From Candidatus Dormiibacterota bacterium (GTDB lineage Bacteria; Acidobacteriota; Polarisedimenticolia; Gp22-AA2), in assembly GCA_035635555.1 (NCBI GenBank), contig DASQAT010000037.1:1-64000 (forward strand): a stretch of DNA of 64,000 bases, in the 5' to 3' direction. The notes under the pieces are model-generated. The model ran no database searches. It was not told the origin of the DNA and worked only from the letters and a program-made list of their open reading frames with translations. The first letter of the stretch is position 1, and every line of letters begins with the position of its first letter. Below are positions 17,334-25,833 of this stretch, piece by piece. The position numbers and the translations under genes were made by a program.

Positions 17334-18058
17334 GCCGCTTCCAGATCGCGGCCGTCGTCGGTGCGCTCCTGCTGCACGCGGGAATCCTCCTGTTCGGCGG
17401 GCTCGTCCTGCCCCGCAGGCCCGAAGGGGCGGAGGTGCGGAAGGACGTGGCGCTGATCGACGAGGCCGATCCGGACAAGACGGACAAGGCCGACAAGAAG
17501 GACGAGGAGAAGGTGAAGACCGACGAGCGCCAGGACGAGGACCGGCCTCCGGAGATCTCCGTTACGGCCGAGCCGATGCCGGACACCCGGAATCTGGCCA
17601 ATCTCGATGCGGAGGCCGCCGGCCCCGCGCTCGATGCCCTGAGCCTGAACGACCTCGAAGGGGCCCTCAATCCCGGCGAGGGGGGGATGTCGTTCGGCCA
17701 GGGGTTCAGTCTTGCGTCCGGCGGCCGGATCGGGGCGGCGGGGGGGCCGGGAGGTCCGAGCCTCGAGGAGATCGCCGCAGTCGCCGACCTCGATCAGCGC
17801 CCGCAGGCCGTCGCCCAGAACGCCCCGATGTATCCCGCCGAACTCAGGAGGCGCCGGGTCGAGGGGACGGTGACCCTGGTCTTCCTGGTGGACACCGAGG
17901 GGCGCGTGGTCAACCCGACCGTCGAGAAATCGACCGATCCGGGCTTCGAGAGACCGGCCCTGGAGGCGGTCCGTCGCTGGCGCTTCGAGCCCGGCACGCG
18001 CCAGGGACACAAAGTGCAGTTCAAGATGCGCGTGCCGATCACCTTCCGTGCGGGTTGA
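17330..18058 (+). CDS. tonB: Energy transducer TonB
   Basis: TonB of 242 residues linking the ExbBD motor to outer-membrane receptors. A membrane anchor (about residues 6-27) is followed by a charged Lys/Asp/Glu linker and a glycine-rich stretch, then the C-terminal TonB domain with YPAELRRRRVEGTVTLVFLVDTEG and the VRRWRFEPG motif. ATGA overlap with exbD. Likely partner of the TonB-dependent receptor at 10898. Confidence 0.92.
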   Translation: MSRFQIAAVVGALLLHAGILLFGGLVLPRRPEGAEVRKDVALIDEADPDKTDKADKKDEEKVKTDERQDEDRPPEISVTAEPMPDTRNLANLDAEAAGPALDALSLNDLEGALNPGEGGMSFGQGFSLASGGRIGAAGGPGGPSLEEIAAVADLDQRPQAVAQNAPMYPAELRRRRVEGTVTLVFLVDTEGRVVNPTVEKSTDPGFERPALEAVRRWRFEPGTRQGHKVQFKMRVPITFRAG

Positions 18059-18064
18059 TTGACG

Positions 18065-19450
18065 ATGCCGAACAGCGACACCACGTCCCGCCGCGTTCTG
18101 CGCGCCGTTCTGGCGCTCGCCGCTCTGGCCCTGTGGCCGGGGCCGGCGCGGGCCTCGGACGACCCGTCCCCCGATCTCTGGAAGGATCCCGCCTTCCAGA
18201 AGGCGTTCCTCGGATCGTATGGCGTGCAGTCGGAGCTCGAGCCGAAGCTGACGCAGATCGAGCTGCAGCAGATGCAGAAGCTCCTGCCGCTCATGGACAC
18301 CGACCCCGATGCCGCCGCCCGAAAGCTGCAGGGGCTCGCCAAGCCGAACGCCAGCGCCGTGTTCGATTTCACCCTGGGGAACCTGGCCTTCCAGAAGGAC
18401 CGGCCCGAGGACGCGGAGGCGCATTACCGCGTCGCTGTCTCGAAGTTCCCGAACTTCCGCCGGGCCCTGCGCAATCTCGGCCTCATCCAGGTCCGCCTCG
18501 GCCAGTACGAGGACGCCGCGCGCTCCCTGTCGCGCGTCATCGAGCTGGGGGGCGGGGAGGGGCTGACCTACGGGCTTCTCGGGTACGCCTACGCGGCGAT
18601 GGGTCAGTCCCTGTCGGCCGAATCCGCCTACCGCAGCGCCGTCCTCCTGCAGCCGGACCTCCTCGACTGGAAGGTCGGCCTCGCCCAGACGCTGCTGAAG
18701 CAGCAGAAGCACGGAGAAGCGGCGGCGCTGTGCGGCGAGCTCCTGGAGCGCGATCCGGGACGGACCGACCTGTGGCTTCTCCAGGCGGGGGCCTACGTCG
18801 GTCTAGGGCAGCCGCTCAAGGCGGCCGAGAACTACGAGATCCTGCGCCGGATGGGGAAGGGGACCGTCGGCAGCCTTTCGACCCTCGGCGACATCTACGT
18901 GAACGAAGGACTCTGGGACCTCGCCGCCTCGGCGTACAGCGCCGCCCTGGATGCCGACCCGCAGCAGGATCCGGGCCGCCCGCTGCGCTGGATCGCGATC
19001 CTTTCGCAGAGAGGGGCGAACGCCCAGGCGCGCGCGCTCCTCGATCGCACCACGAGCATCTACGGCGATCGGCTGGACGCCGCGGCGCGCAAGGACCTCC
19101 TGCGTCAGAAGGCAAGACTGGCGTCCGCCGAGGGGATGGACGGGGAGGCGTTGGGTGTGCTGCAGGAGATCGTCGCTCTCGATCCGCTCGACGGGGAGGC
19201 CCTGCTGCTCCTGGGCCAGCACTACGTCCGCGCCGACGATCTCGAGCAGGCCCAGTTCTACTACGAGCGGGCCGAGAGCCTGGAGGCGTTCGAGGCCGAG
19301 GCGAAGGTGCGGCGGGCGCAGATCCTCGTCCGACAGTCGAAATATCGCGACGCCGTCCCCCTCTTGAAGAGGGCGCAGGAGATCAAGCCGCGCGACGACG
19401 TGGCCCGTTACCTCGAGCAGGTGGAGCGTCTCGCGAAGACCCGCGGCTGA
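18065..19450 (+). CDS. Exported TPR-repeat protein
   Basis: A 461-residue protein with a signal peptide (ending ARASD) and at least nine tetratricopeptide-like helix pairs, for example FDFTLGNLAFQKDRPEDAEAHYRVA and GEALLLLGQHYVRADDLEQAQFYYERA. It starts seven bases after the tonB stop, so it closes the exbB-exbD-tonB operon, a common arrangement. ATG 18065 is preferred to TTG 18059. It probably scaffolds the periplasmic side of the Ton system; the partner is unknown. Confidence 0.85.
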   Translation: MPNSDTTSRRVLRAVLALAALALWPGPARASDDPSPDLWKDPAFQKAFLGSYGVQSELEPKLTQIELQQMQKLLPLMDTDPDAAARKLQGLAKPNASAVFDFTLGNLAFQKDRPEDAEAHYRVAVSKFPNFRRALRNLGLIQVRLGQYEDAARSLSRVIELGGGEGLTYGLLGYAYAAMGQSLSAESAYRSAVLLQPDLLDWKVGLAQTLLKQQKHGEAAALCGELLERDPGRTDLWLLQAGAYVGLGQPLKAAENYEILRRMGKGTVGSLSTLGDIYVNEGLWDLAASAYSAALDADPQQDPGRPLRWIAILSQRGANAQARALLDRTTSIYGDRLDAAARKDLLRQKARLASAEGMDGEALGVLQEIVALDPLDGEALLLLGQHYVRADDLEQAQFYYERAESLEAFEAEAKVRRAQILVRQSKYRDAVPLLKRAQEIKPRDDVARYLEQVERLAKTRG

Positions 19451-19494
19451 CGGCGCCGCCGCGCTCCTCGGCGCGCCGGAGCGGCCGGTCGAGA

Positions 19495-20184
19495 TCAGGC
19501 ATCGGCCCGCGTGGCAACGACGGGAGGAGGAGGCGCTTGAGACGGCGGGAGTGGCAGGTCGGCCTCGGACATGTGTGCCCGGGCGTGCTCCCACATGTGG
19601 CTGACCAAGTCGACCGCCAGCTTGCAGACGACGACCGACACCGAGAAGGCCGTCGAGCGGCCGGCGCCCGGCACGAGGCGCGTGAGCAGAAACCCCAGAG
19701 CGAACACCGCCGCCATCAGCGCCAGGCGCGCGTAGGGCTGCACCAGCAGGGCGACAAAGCTCACGCTCCGGAACTCCGCGTGGCCCAGGTAGTTCCACAC
19801 GAACGACACGCCATGGCTCAGCGCGAAGATCAGCATGAGTCGTGGGATCTCCTTCCCGTCACCGTGGATTCCAAAACCCAGGGCCAGGACGAGAAAAAAG
19901 AATGCCGCCAAATAATAGGGGACCAGGACCATCACCAGCGCCAGGCGCGTGCCGGCCTCGCGCAGATCGGTAAGAGTGTTCAAGGGTTTCCGGAACAGCG
20001 CCCAGACGAACATCTTCAGGACGTTGACGACGCCGATGATCATCGTCTCGATCCAGTACACGCGGACCACGTCGGCCCATCCCCAGCGGCCGTGGAAAGC
20101 GGCGACCGCCACGACCAGGTTGGCCGCGACCAGAGCGACGACGGCGAACCGGCTCCCGGTCCTTCTGCGCCGTGTCGGATTCAT
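19495..20184 (-). CDS. Polytopic membrane protein (DUF6498-like)
   Basis: A 229-residue inner-membrane protein with about six hydrophobic helices, including VVALVAANLVVAVAAF and RLALMAAVFALGFLL, and a Pro-rich C-terminal tail. VYWIETMIIGVVNVLKM and the HxxH-type spacing near the end (SHMWEHARAHM) resemble the DUF6498 group. Its ATG overlaps the PPK2 stop as ATGA, so it is co-translated with ppk2. Function unknown. Confidence 0.75.
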   Translation of the reverse strand: MNPTRRRRTGSRFAVVALVAANLVVAVAAFHGRWGWADVVRVYWIETMIIGVVNVLKMFVWALFRKPLNTLTDLREAGTRLALVMVLVPYYLAAFFFLVLALGFGIHGDGKEIPRLMLIFALSHGVSFVWNYLGHAEFRSVSFVALLVQPYARLALMAAVFALGFLLTRLVPGAGRSTAFSVSVVVCKLAVDLVSHMWEHARAHMSEADLPLPPSQAPPPPVVATRADA

Positions 20185-20975
20185 CGCTTGCCCGCCTCGG
20201 CGCGGGGCGCGGGGTATTTCAAGCGCATGTCCTCGAGAGCCCGCACGATGCGCTCGGACACCAGCAGGTCCCGATACCACTTCTTGTTGGCCGGGATGAT
20301 GTGCCACGCCGCCCACGAGGTATTGCAGCGCCTCATCGCCTCCTCGTAGGCGGCCACGTAGTCCTTCCAGAGCTTCCGGTTCTCCCAGTCGACCGGGTCG
20401 AACTTCCAGGCGCGGCGCGGATCCTCGAGACGCTTCTCGAGACGTTCCTTCTGCTCCTGCTTCGAGATGTGCAGGAAGAACTTCAGGATGGTCACGCCGC
20501 TGTCGGCCAGGAGCTTCTCGAAGGCGTTGATGTGCGCGTACCGGTCGCGCCACACGGCCGGCGGCACGAGCTTCCTGACGCGCGCCGCCAGCACGTCCTC
20601 GTAGTGGGACCGGTTGAAGACACCGATCATGCCGAGCGGCGGGACCTCTCTGTGCACGCGCCAGAGGAAATCGTGCGACAGCTCCTCGGAGGTCGGGGCC
20701 TTGAACCCGGTCACGCGGCAGCCCTGAGGGTTCAGCCCCGACAGGACGTGGCGGATCGTGCCGTCCTTGCCCCCTCCGTCCATCGCCTGGAGGACGACCA
20801 GGAGAGCGTGCTTCCCCTCGGCGAACAGGACCCGCTGCAGATCGACCATGCGGCGGACGTGTTTCGCGACCGACTCCTGCGCCTCCTCCTTGTCGCCGCA
20901 CCGGGAGGTATCGCCCGGGTCGAAGTCCCGCAGCCGCACTCGCGCGCCCGCAGGGATGTGGATCGGTTGCGTCAT
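20181..20975 (-). CDS. ppk2: Polyphosphate kinase 2 family protein
   Basis: PPK2 enzymes use polyphosphate to phosphorylate nucleotides, or the reverse. Walker A is seen in MDGGGKDGTIRHV, Walker B in VFNRSHYEDVL, and the lid region in RRAWKFDPVDWENRKLW. The 264-residue length fits a single-domain PPK2, of the class I or class III type. ATGA overlaps on both sides tie it to the MOSC gene upstream and the membrane protein downstream. With the CHAD and Ppx genes it makes polyphosphate a theme of this region. Confidence 0.9.
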   Translation of the reverse strand: MTQPIHIPAGARVRLRDFDPGDTSRCGDKEEAQESVAKHVRRMVDLQRVLFAEGKHALLVVLQAMDGGGKDGTIRHVLSGLNPQGCRVTGFKAPTSEELSHDFLWRVHREVPPLGMIGVFNRSHYEDVLAARVRKLVPPAVWRDRYAHINAFEKLLADSGVTILKFFLHISKQEQKERLEKRLEDPRRAWKFDPVDWENRKLWKDYVAAYEEAMRRCNTSWAAWHIIPANKKWYRDLLVSERIVRALEDMRLKYPAPRAEAGKR

Positions 20976-21646
20976 CGATCGGCCTCGTGTCCGCGAGCCT
21001 GGCGGTCCGCTTCGAGAAGCTCCACCTCGTCCCCCACGGAGACGGCTCCCTCCCGGATCACCAGGGCGTTGAGGGCCAGCCGGCCGTCGAACTCGCGGTG
21101 GATACGCTTCAGCACCGAGACATCCTGTTCCAGCGTGTCGGGATCGAACGTGGTCATGACACAGCGGGCCCGCAGGCTGTGCAGTCCGATCAGGGCCGTG
21201 CCGGCGCGCAGGGTGCGTCCCTCCCAGCCGCGCTCGGCGAGCCCCGGCACCCCTTCGATCAGGAGGTTCGGCCGCAGGCGCCGCCGGTCGAATCCGAACG
21301 CCTCGATGGCGCCGTCGGTCGCGACCAGCAGGGGAAGGACGTCGAAGCGCTCCTCACCGTCGTAGCGCACCAGCCGGGCGTCCGCGCCCGCCGCCGCGAC
21401 GACGTCGCGCGCCACGTCCGCGGAGCTCCACGGACGTCCGTCCACGAGCGGCTCGCCATCCGGCCCGAGGATGCTGCGGTGGCCGAGCAGGCGAGGACGG
21501 GTCCGCGCCGTGATCACCTGACCGCGCGCGTCCTGCACGTGCACGACGCGGTCCCCGGCGAGGCCGTCGCGGCGCACCTCGGCGCGCTGGAGCGGCTCGC
21601 CCGCCATCGACTTCACCGGGTAACGCCACAGCTCCGCGATGCGCAG
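20972..21646 (-). CDS. MOSC domain protein, probably CTG-initiated
   Basis: MOSC N-terminal and C-terminal domains: LWRYPVKSMAGEPL at the start, then the sulfur-carrier core with the conserved Cys in LRARCVMTTFDPDT, and LALNALVIREGAVSVGDEVELLE. No ATG, GTG or TTG lies in the right place to include the conserved RYPVKSM strand. A CTG at 21646 with GGCGGA five bases upstream gives 224 residues, while the first ATG (21607) would cut the motif. Such proteins deliver sulfur or act in N-hydroxylated-compound reduction; the substrate here is unknown. Confidence 0.75.
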   Translation of the reverse strand: MRIAELWRYPVKSMAGEPLQRAEVRRDGLAGDRVVHVQDARGQVITARTRPRLLGHRSILGPDGEPLVDGRPWSSADVARDVVAAAGADARLVRYDGEERFDVLPLLVATDGAIEAFGFDRRRLRPNLLIEGVPGLAERGWEGRTLRAGTALIGLHSLRARCVMTTFDPDTLEQDVSVLKRIHREFDGRLALNALVIREGAVSVGDEVELLEADRQARGHEADR

Positions 21647-21693
21647 GGAGTCCGCCTTTCGAGCCGAGGGATTCGGGCCGCTCGGCGGCCGGC

Positions 21694-22689
21694 TCAGAGC
21701 TTGATGACTGCCCGGTAGCGGACCTTGCCGGCCTCGAGACGCTCGCGCGCCTCGTTGATGCGATCGAGCGGATAGACCTCGAGCCGCGGCTTCACCTTCC
21801 CCGCGGCGGCGAGGTCGAGCGCCTCGACCAGGTCGCGCCTCAGGTTCTGCTTGCTGCCGACCAGCCGGACCTGCTGCGACAGGAAGTGAAGCGGATCCAC
21901 CTGGATCGGTCCATCGACGAGCCCCATGTTGACCATTCGTCCTTCGGGCCGCAGGCCGCGCAGCGCCTGCGTCGCCTGCGCCGCCGAGTTGGTGGTGCCG
22001 AGGATCACGTCCGCCCCGCCGGCGTCGAGCAGGGCCTGGCCCGCGTTCTTGGACGCTACGATGACCTCGTCGGCGCCCAGCTTCCGGGCTTCCTCCTTCT
22101 TGTCGGCGCTGCCGGTGATCGCGATGACCTGAAGCCCGAGCGCCCGGGCGTATTGCACAGCCAGGTGGCCGAGCCCGCCGACGCCGAGGACCGCGACCGT
22201 GTCGCCGGGTCGCGGCGCAGCGTTGCGCAGACCGCTCATCACCGTGAAGCCGGCGCAGAAGATCGGCGCCGCCTCCTCGTCGCTCAGGCCGGACGGCACG
22301 AGCGTGCAGCCCGTCGCCCAGGCCAGCATCAGCTCGGAGTTGCCGCCGCCCATCTGGACCCACGACTGGTACTCGGCGCAGTAGGACACGCGATCCTCCT
22401 GGCAGAAGTGGCAGCGCCCGCACCCCCTCTGGGCCCACGACACTCCGACCCGGTCCCCCCTGCGCAGGCCGGCGACTCCCGCCCCGACCTCCTCGATCGT
22501 CCCGACCGGCTCGTGTCCCAGGACCATCGGGAGGGGAACGGCCATGACACCGTGCTGCACGTGCAGGTCGGTGCCGCACATGCCGCTGGCCTTGATCCTC
22601 ACGAGCACCTGCCCGGGCTGCGGCTTCGGGTCGGGCAGCGTCTTGATCGTCCACGGTTTCCTGATTTCGGTCATCACCGCTGCGCGCAT
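21694..22689 (-). CDS. Zinc-dependent alcohol dehydrogenase
   Basis: Medium-chain dehydrogenase of 331 residues. The catalytic zinc cysteine is in GMCGTDLH, with the GHEPVGTIEEVG histidine, and the structural zinc site has four cysteines (CGRCHFC...YC). The NAD-binding GVGGLG motif follows in VAVLGVGGLGHLA. A near-perfect ribosome-binding sequence, AAGGAGGTGA, precedes the ATG. Length and motifs fit AdhP-like enzymes. The MOSC gene follows 48 bases downstream on the same strand. Confidence 0.9.
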   Translation of the reverse strand: MRAAVMTEIRKPWTIKTLPDPKPQPGQVLVRIKASGMCGTDLHVQHGVMAVPLPMVLGHEPVGTIEEVGAGVAGLRRGDRVGVSWAQRGCGRCHFCQEDRVSYCAEYQSWVQMGGGNSELMLAWATGCTLVPSGLSDEEAAPIFCAGFTVMSGLRNAAPRPGDTVAVLGVGGLGHLAVQYARALGLQVIAITGSADKKEEARKLGADEVIVASKNAGQALLDAGGADVILGTTNSAAQATQALRGLRPEGRMVNMGLVDGPIQVDPLHFLSQQVRLVGSKQNLRRDLVEALDLAAAGKVKPRLEVYPLDRINEARERLEAGKVRYRAVIKL

Positions 22690-22784
22690 CGGTTCACCTC
22701 CTTAAAGCATCGAAACCTCACGGGACCATGATAGGACGGATCGTCCGGAGTCGGAGATTCGCACCGCAGTGGAGACAAGAAAAA

Positions 22785-22807
22785 GGCGGGGAGGTTGGGT
22801 CCCCGCC
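22785..22807 (-). terminator. Intrinsic terminator downstream of the DUF885 gene
   Basis: An 8-bp GC-rich stem with a 7-base loop; on the minus strand it is followed by five T residues (22784-22780). It lies about 175 bases after the DUF885 stop. The interval 22808-22980 shows no other feature. Confidence 0.6.
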
Positions 22808-22980
22808 ATTTGTTTCCGGGAGGAAGGGCGGCCGTGTGGAAGGCGTTGGTCGCAGGCCGCCGCGACGGATGCGCCGGACCCCGCGAGAGATCCGACTCGA
22901 TGTCCGCCACTATCGGAGTTCTCCGTGTCGCTCTCGTGGACGTGAGGTGACGGGAGGGAGACGAAAGTACCGCACGACGC

Positions 22981-24741
22981 CTAACCGGGATGCGAGGGCT
23001 GGTCGAGGAGCGCCCGAGCGTCGCGCGGCGGAATCGTCCCGAAGGACAGCAGGCGCTCGTTGAACGCGCGCAGGCGGAACCGGTCCCCCTCCCGCCTCCG
23101 CGCCTCGCGCAGCAGGTCGGACATCTCCAGGTAGCCGACGAAATACGTGGAGAGCTGCGTGGACGACACCTTGGCCCGGCGCAGCTTGCCCCGCGCCTCC
23201 GCCTCCTCCTGGAACCCGGGTCCGCGCAGCAGGTCCATGGCGAAGCGATCCGCCGCCTCGTCGGACATCGCGGTCGTGTGAAGGCGAGCGTCGAGGATGG
23301 CGTTGAGGGGCACGCGCAGGGTCTGCTTGAGATGGACCAGGAGATTCTCCGGCTCGTCCGAGGCGTAACCGTTCTCGAACATCAGCCTCTCGGCCAGGAC
23401 CGCCCAACCTTCGGCGAAGGTCCCGGAGGAGAAGAGCTTCTTGTAGATCGTGGCGATGGGTGAGCGCAGGGCGTGCCAGTACTGCACGTAGTGGCCGGGG
23501 AAGGCCTCGTGGATGGTGAGCCCCTGCAGGGCGTAGTCGTTGTACTCGCGCAGGAAGGATTCGGTTTCGCCGCGGGGCACGGAGGAGATCCAGAACGACT
23601 TTTTCAGGTCGGGCTCGAGCACCGGCGGCGGATTGAAGAACGCCACCGCGACGCCGTCCATGAAGCCGGGGGTCGGCTCGACCACGAAGTTGTCGTCGTC
23701 CGGGGGGAGGCCGATGAGGTCGCGCTCGCGGATGAACGCCTTGATCCGGTCGACGGCGCGCCGTGTGTCGCGGAACAGCGTGTCCGGGGTCGAGTGCCGC
23801 TTGGTCACCTCGTCGAGCACCTCGCGGACGATGGTGTTGACCAGCGCGTCCCCCTTCTCGGCGTGACGGTGGCCCGGGTGGAGGCGGTCGTGCAGGGGAG
23901 CGGCGACCTCGAGCATGTGCGTCCTGTCGGTCTCGAGCTGTGCCTGCGCCCGTCGCAGGATCTCCTCGGGCGTCAGGGACGACTGCAGCGTGTGCCGCAG
24001 CTTTTTCGTCCACAGGTCCGTGCCGAGCCTCCAGTCTCCGAGCGACCGCGGCAGGAGGTCGTTCTCGAGCCAGACCTTGAACTCCTTCAGCGCCGCGATG
24101 ACCTTTCCGGTTTCCGTCTCGAGATGCCGGCGGATCTTCGGGGCCTTCGCGAACAGAGGGGGAGCGACCGTCTCGAAGAAGCCGACGCTTCCGCCGCTGG
24201 TGTGGATCGTCAGATCGGTCACGACGCGCGCCGGGTTCTTGAGGTTCGCCTGCGCCGCCCGCAGGAGGGACGGGATCGCCTCCATGCGTTTGAGAAGGGC
24301 TTCGAGGCGTTCCGGCCACAGCGGGGAGTCCGCCTCCTGCAGGGTCAGGAAGAGCGTGGTGTTGCCCAGCAGGTCGATGTAGTTCTGTGGATCGCGCTCA
24401 TACGGGCGGATCTCCTCGAGGGCGAAGATCGACGCCTCGATGTCGGTGCGGACCAGGTGATAGTCGATGCGGGCGCTCGTGGACAGACGCTCCGGGGCGA
24501 CGGCCCGGAGCTCCGCCAGGTAGTTCGTCGCCAGGCGCAGCTTCTCCCCGATCCCCGCGGTCGTCAGATCTTCCAGGAGCGAGTCGTACTTGTGGTAGCC
24601 GGCGAGGGTCGCCTGCGTCGGATAGGCGTGCAGCGAATCATCGAGGTAGCGATCGGCGATGCGGTAGAACTCGAGGTCGGGCCCCTGCGCTCCGGCCGGA
24701 ATACCGCCCGGGAACCGTGACTGGACACGCTCGACCGTCAT
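22981..24741 (-). CDS. DUF885 family protein, putative metallopeptidase
   Basis: A 586-residue member of the DUF885 family, whose HExxxGH motif is thought to bind zinc. Here it reads TIHEAFPGHYVQ, followed by FAEGWAVLAERLM with a likely third ligand glutamate and RVPLNAILDARLHT. ATG 24741 is chosen because homology-like sequence (LEFYRIADRYLDD) starts soon after. The frame is open further upstream but the extension is low-complexity and overlaps the pgl gene. No signal peptide is evident. Confidence 0.82.
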   Translation of the reverse strand: MTVERVQSRFPGGIPAGAQGPDLEFYRIADRYLDDSLHAYPTQATLAGYHKYDSLLEDLTTAGIGEKLRLATNYLAELRAVAPERLSTSARIDYHLVRTDIEASIFALEEIRPYERDPQNYIDLLGNTTLFLTLQEADSPLWPERLEALLKRMEAIPSLLRAAQANLKNPARVVTDLTIHTSGGSVGFFETVAPPLFAKAPKIRRHLETETGKVIAALKEFKVWLENDLLPRSLGDWRLGTDLWTKKLRHTLQSSLTPEEILRRAQAQLETDRTHMLEVAAPLHDRLHPGHRHAEKGDALVNTIVREVLDEVTKRHSTPDTLFRDTRRAVDRIKAFIRERDLIGLPPDDDNFVVEPTPGFMDGVAVAFFNPPPVLEPDLKKSFWISSVPRGETESFLREYNDYALQGLTIHEAFPGHYVQYWHALRSPIATIYKKLFSSGTFAEGWAVLAERLMFENGYASDEPENLLVHLKQTLRVPLNAILDARLHTTAMSDEAADRFAMDLLRGPGFQEEAEARGKLRRAKVSSTQLSTYFVGYLEMSDLLREARRREGDRFRLRAFNERLLSFGTIPPRDARALLDQPSHPG

Positions 24742-24863
24742 CGACGTGCCCCCCGATGCCCCTCGCGCGTGGCACGGGGCGGCCGCCATTCCGTATTGGG
24801 GCGTCGCATCGGCGAGGCACACTATCACATCCGCCCTGCCGGGCAAAAGCGGCGCTGCTGGCC

Positions 24864-25616
24864 TCATCGGACGAGATGCGCCGCTCCGCGATCGGCGATG
24901 ACGACGACGCGGCCGCGCGCCTCCTGGAGAAGCCGCGCCGGGCACTCGTCCAGGCTGCCCTCGGGGGCGAGCGCGCGCCGCAGCGCCTCCGCCTTGGCGT
25001 CGCCGCTGACCAGGACCATGACGCTCGCGGCATTCCGGATGACGGGAGGAGTGAGCGTGATCCGGCGGGCCCGCATCGGCTCGACCCAGGGGGCCGTGAC
25101 GAGACGCCTGGGTTCACGCAGCGCCTCGCTCCCCGGAAAGAGGGACGCCACGTGGCCGTCGGCCCCGAGACCCAGGAGGATCAGGTCGAAGCGCGGAGCC
25201 TGTCCCTCCTTCAGCCCGAAATACGACTTCAGCGTCGACTCGTACGCGCTCGCCGCGGCCGCGGCGTCCGGGCTCTCCGCCGGGATCCGGTGCACGTTCC
25301 CGGGCGGCACCGGCACCTTCGACAGCAGAGTTTCCAGCGCCATCCGGTAGTTGCTGTCGGGATGGTCCGGCGGGACGTGACGCTCGTCCCCCCAGAAGAA
25401 CTGGAGCGCCGGCCAGGGAACCAGGTCGCGGTACGGGGCCTGCGTGACGCGCGTGTACGCCCCCCGCGGCGTGGCGCCGCCGGAGAGCGCGACGGTGAAC
25501 GGTCGCTTCGGACCCGCGCCCCGCGCCAGGCGAGCGAATTCGCCGGCTCCGGCCCGCTCCAGCTCTTCGAGGTCGGAGACGACGCGCAGTTCAGGTTTCG
25601 GGGACGGTTTGCTCAT
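24864..25616 (-). CDS. pgl: 6-phosphogluconolactonase
   Basis: Second enzyme of the oxidative pentose phosphate pathway, 250 residues. Family motifs are VALSGGATPRGAY near residue 43, FFWGDERHVPPDHPDSNYRMA, and the catalytic region LILLGLGADGHVASLFPGS. No zwf or gnd gene is adjacent. ATG 25616 is preferred: the frame runs further upstream into the tRNA-Ser gene, which cannot be coding. Confidence 0.92.
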   Translation of the reverse strand: MSKPSPKPELRVVSDLEELERAGAGEFARLARGAGPKRPFTVALSGGATPRGAYTRVTQAPYRDLVPWPALQFFWGDERHVPPDHPDSNYRMALETLLSKVPVPPGNVHRIPAESPDAAAAASAYESTLKSYFGLKEGQAPRFDLILLGLGADGHVASLFPGSEALREPRRLVTAPWVEPMRARRITLTPPVIRNAASVMVLVSGDAKAEALRRALAPEGSLDECPARLLQEARGRVVVIADRGAAHLVR

Positions 25617-25657
25617 GACCAGGCTGTTGCAGAACGGCCCGCCGACAGGGTGAATGG

Positions 25658-25748
25658 CGGAGAGGGTGGGATTCGAACCCACGTGGGGCTGATTAGGCCC
25701 CAACCCGCTTTCGAGGCGGGCCCGTTGCGACCACTTCGGTACCTCTCC
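25658..25748 (-). tRNA. tRNA-Ser (anticodon CGA)
   Basis: On the minus strand a 7-bp acceptor stem (GGAGAGG/CCTCTCC), a D arm, the anticodon arm CCCGC-CTCGAAA-GCGGG with anticodon CGA, a long variable arm (GGGGC/GCCCC) and a T arm with GTTCGAATC can be drawn. The long variable arm is typical of serine tRNA. The 3' end is followed by CC, so CCA is not fully encoded. 91 bases. Confidence 0.93.
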
Positions 25749-25833
25749 GCCGGTAACTCTACCATCGGGCGCGAACCGAACGCCAGGCGCCCGGTGCGCA
25801 GGCAGATGGCACGCGGCGGAAAGGCCGGCGGTT

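Noticed and set aside
25617-25703. Upstream extension of the 6-phosphogluconolactonase gene
   Set aside because: It runs into the tRNA-Ser gene; the ATG at 25616 starts the family-like sequence.
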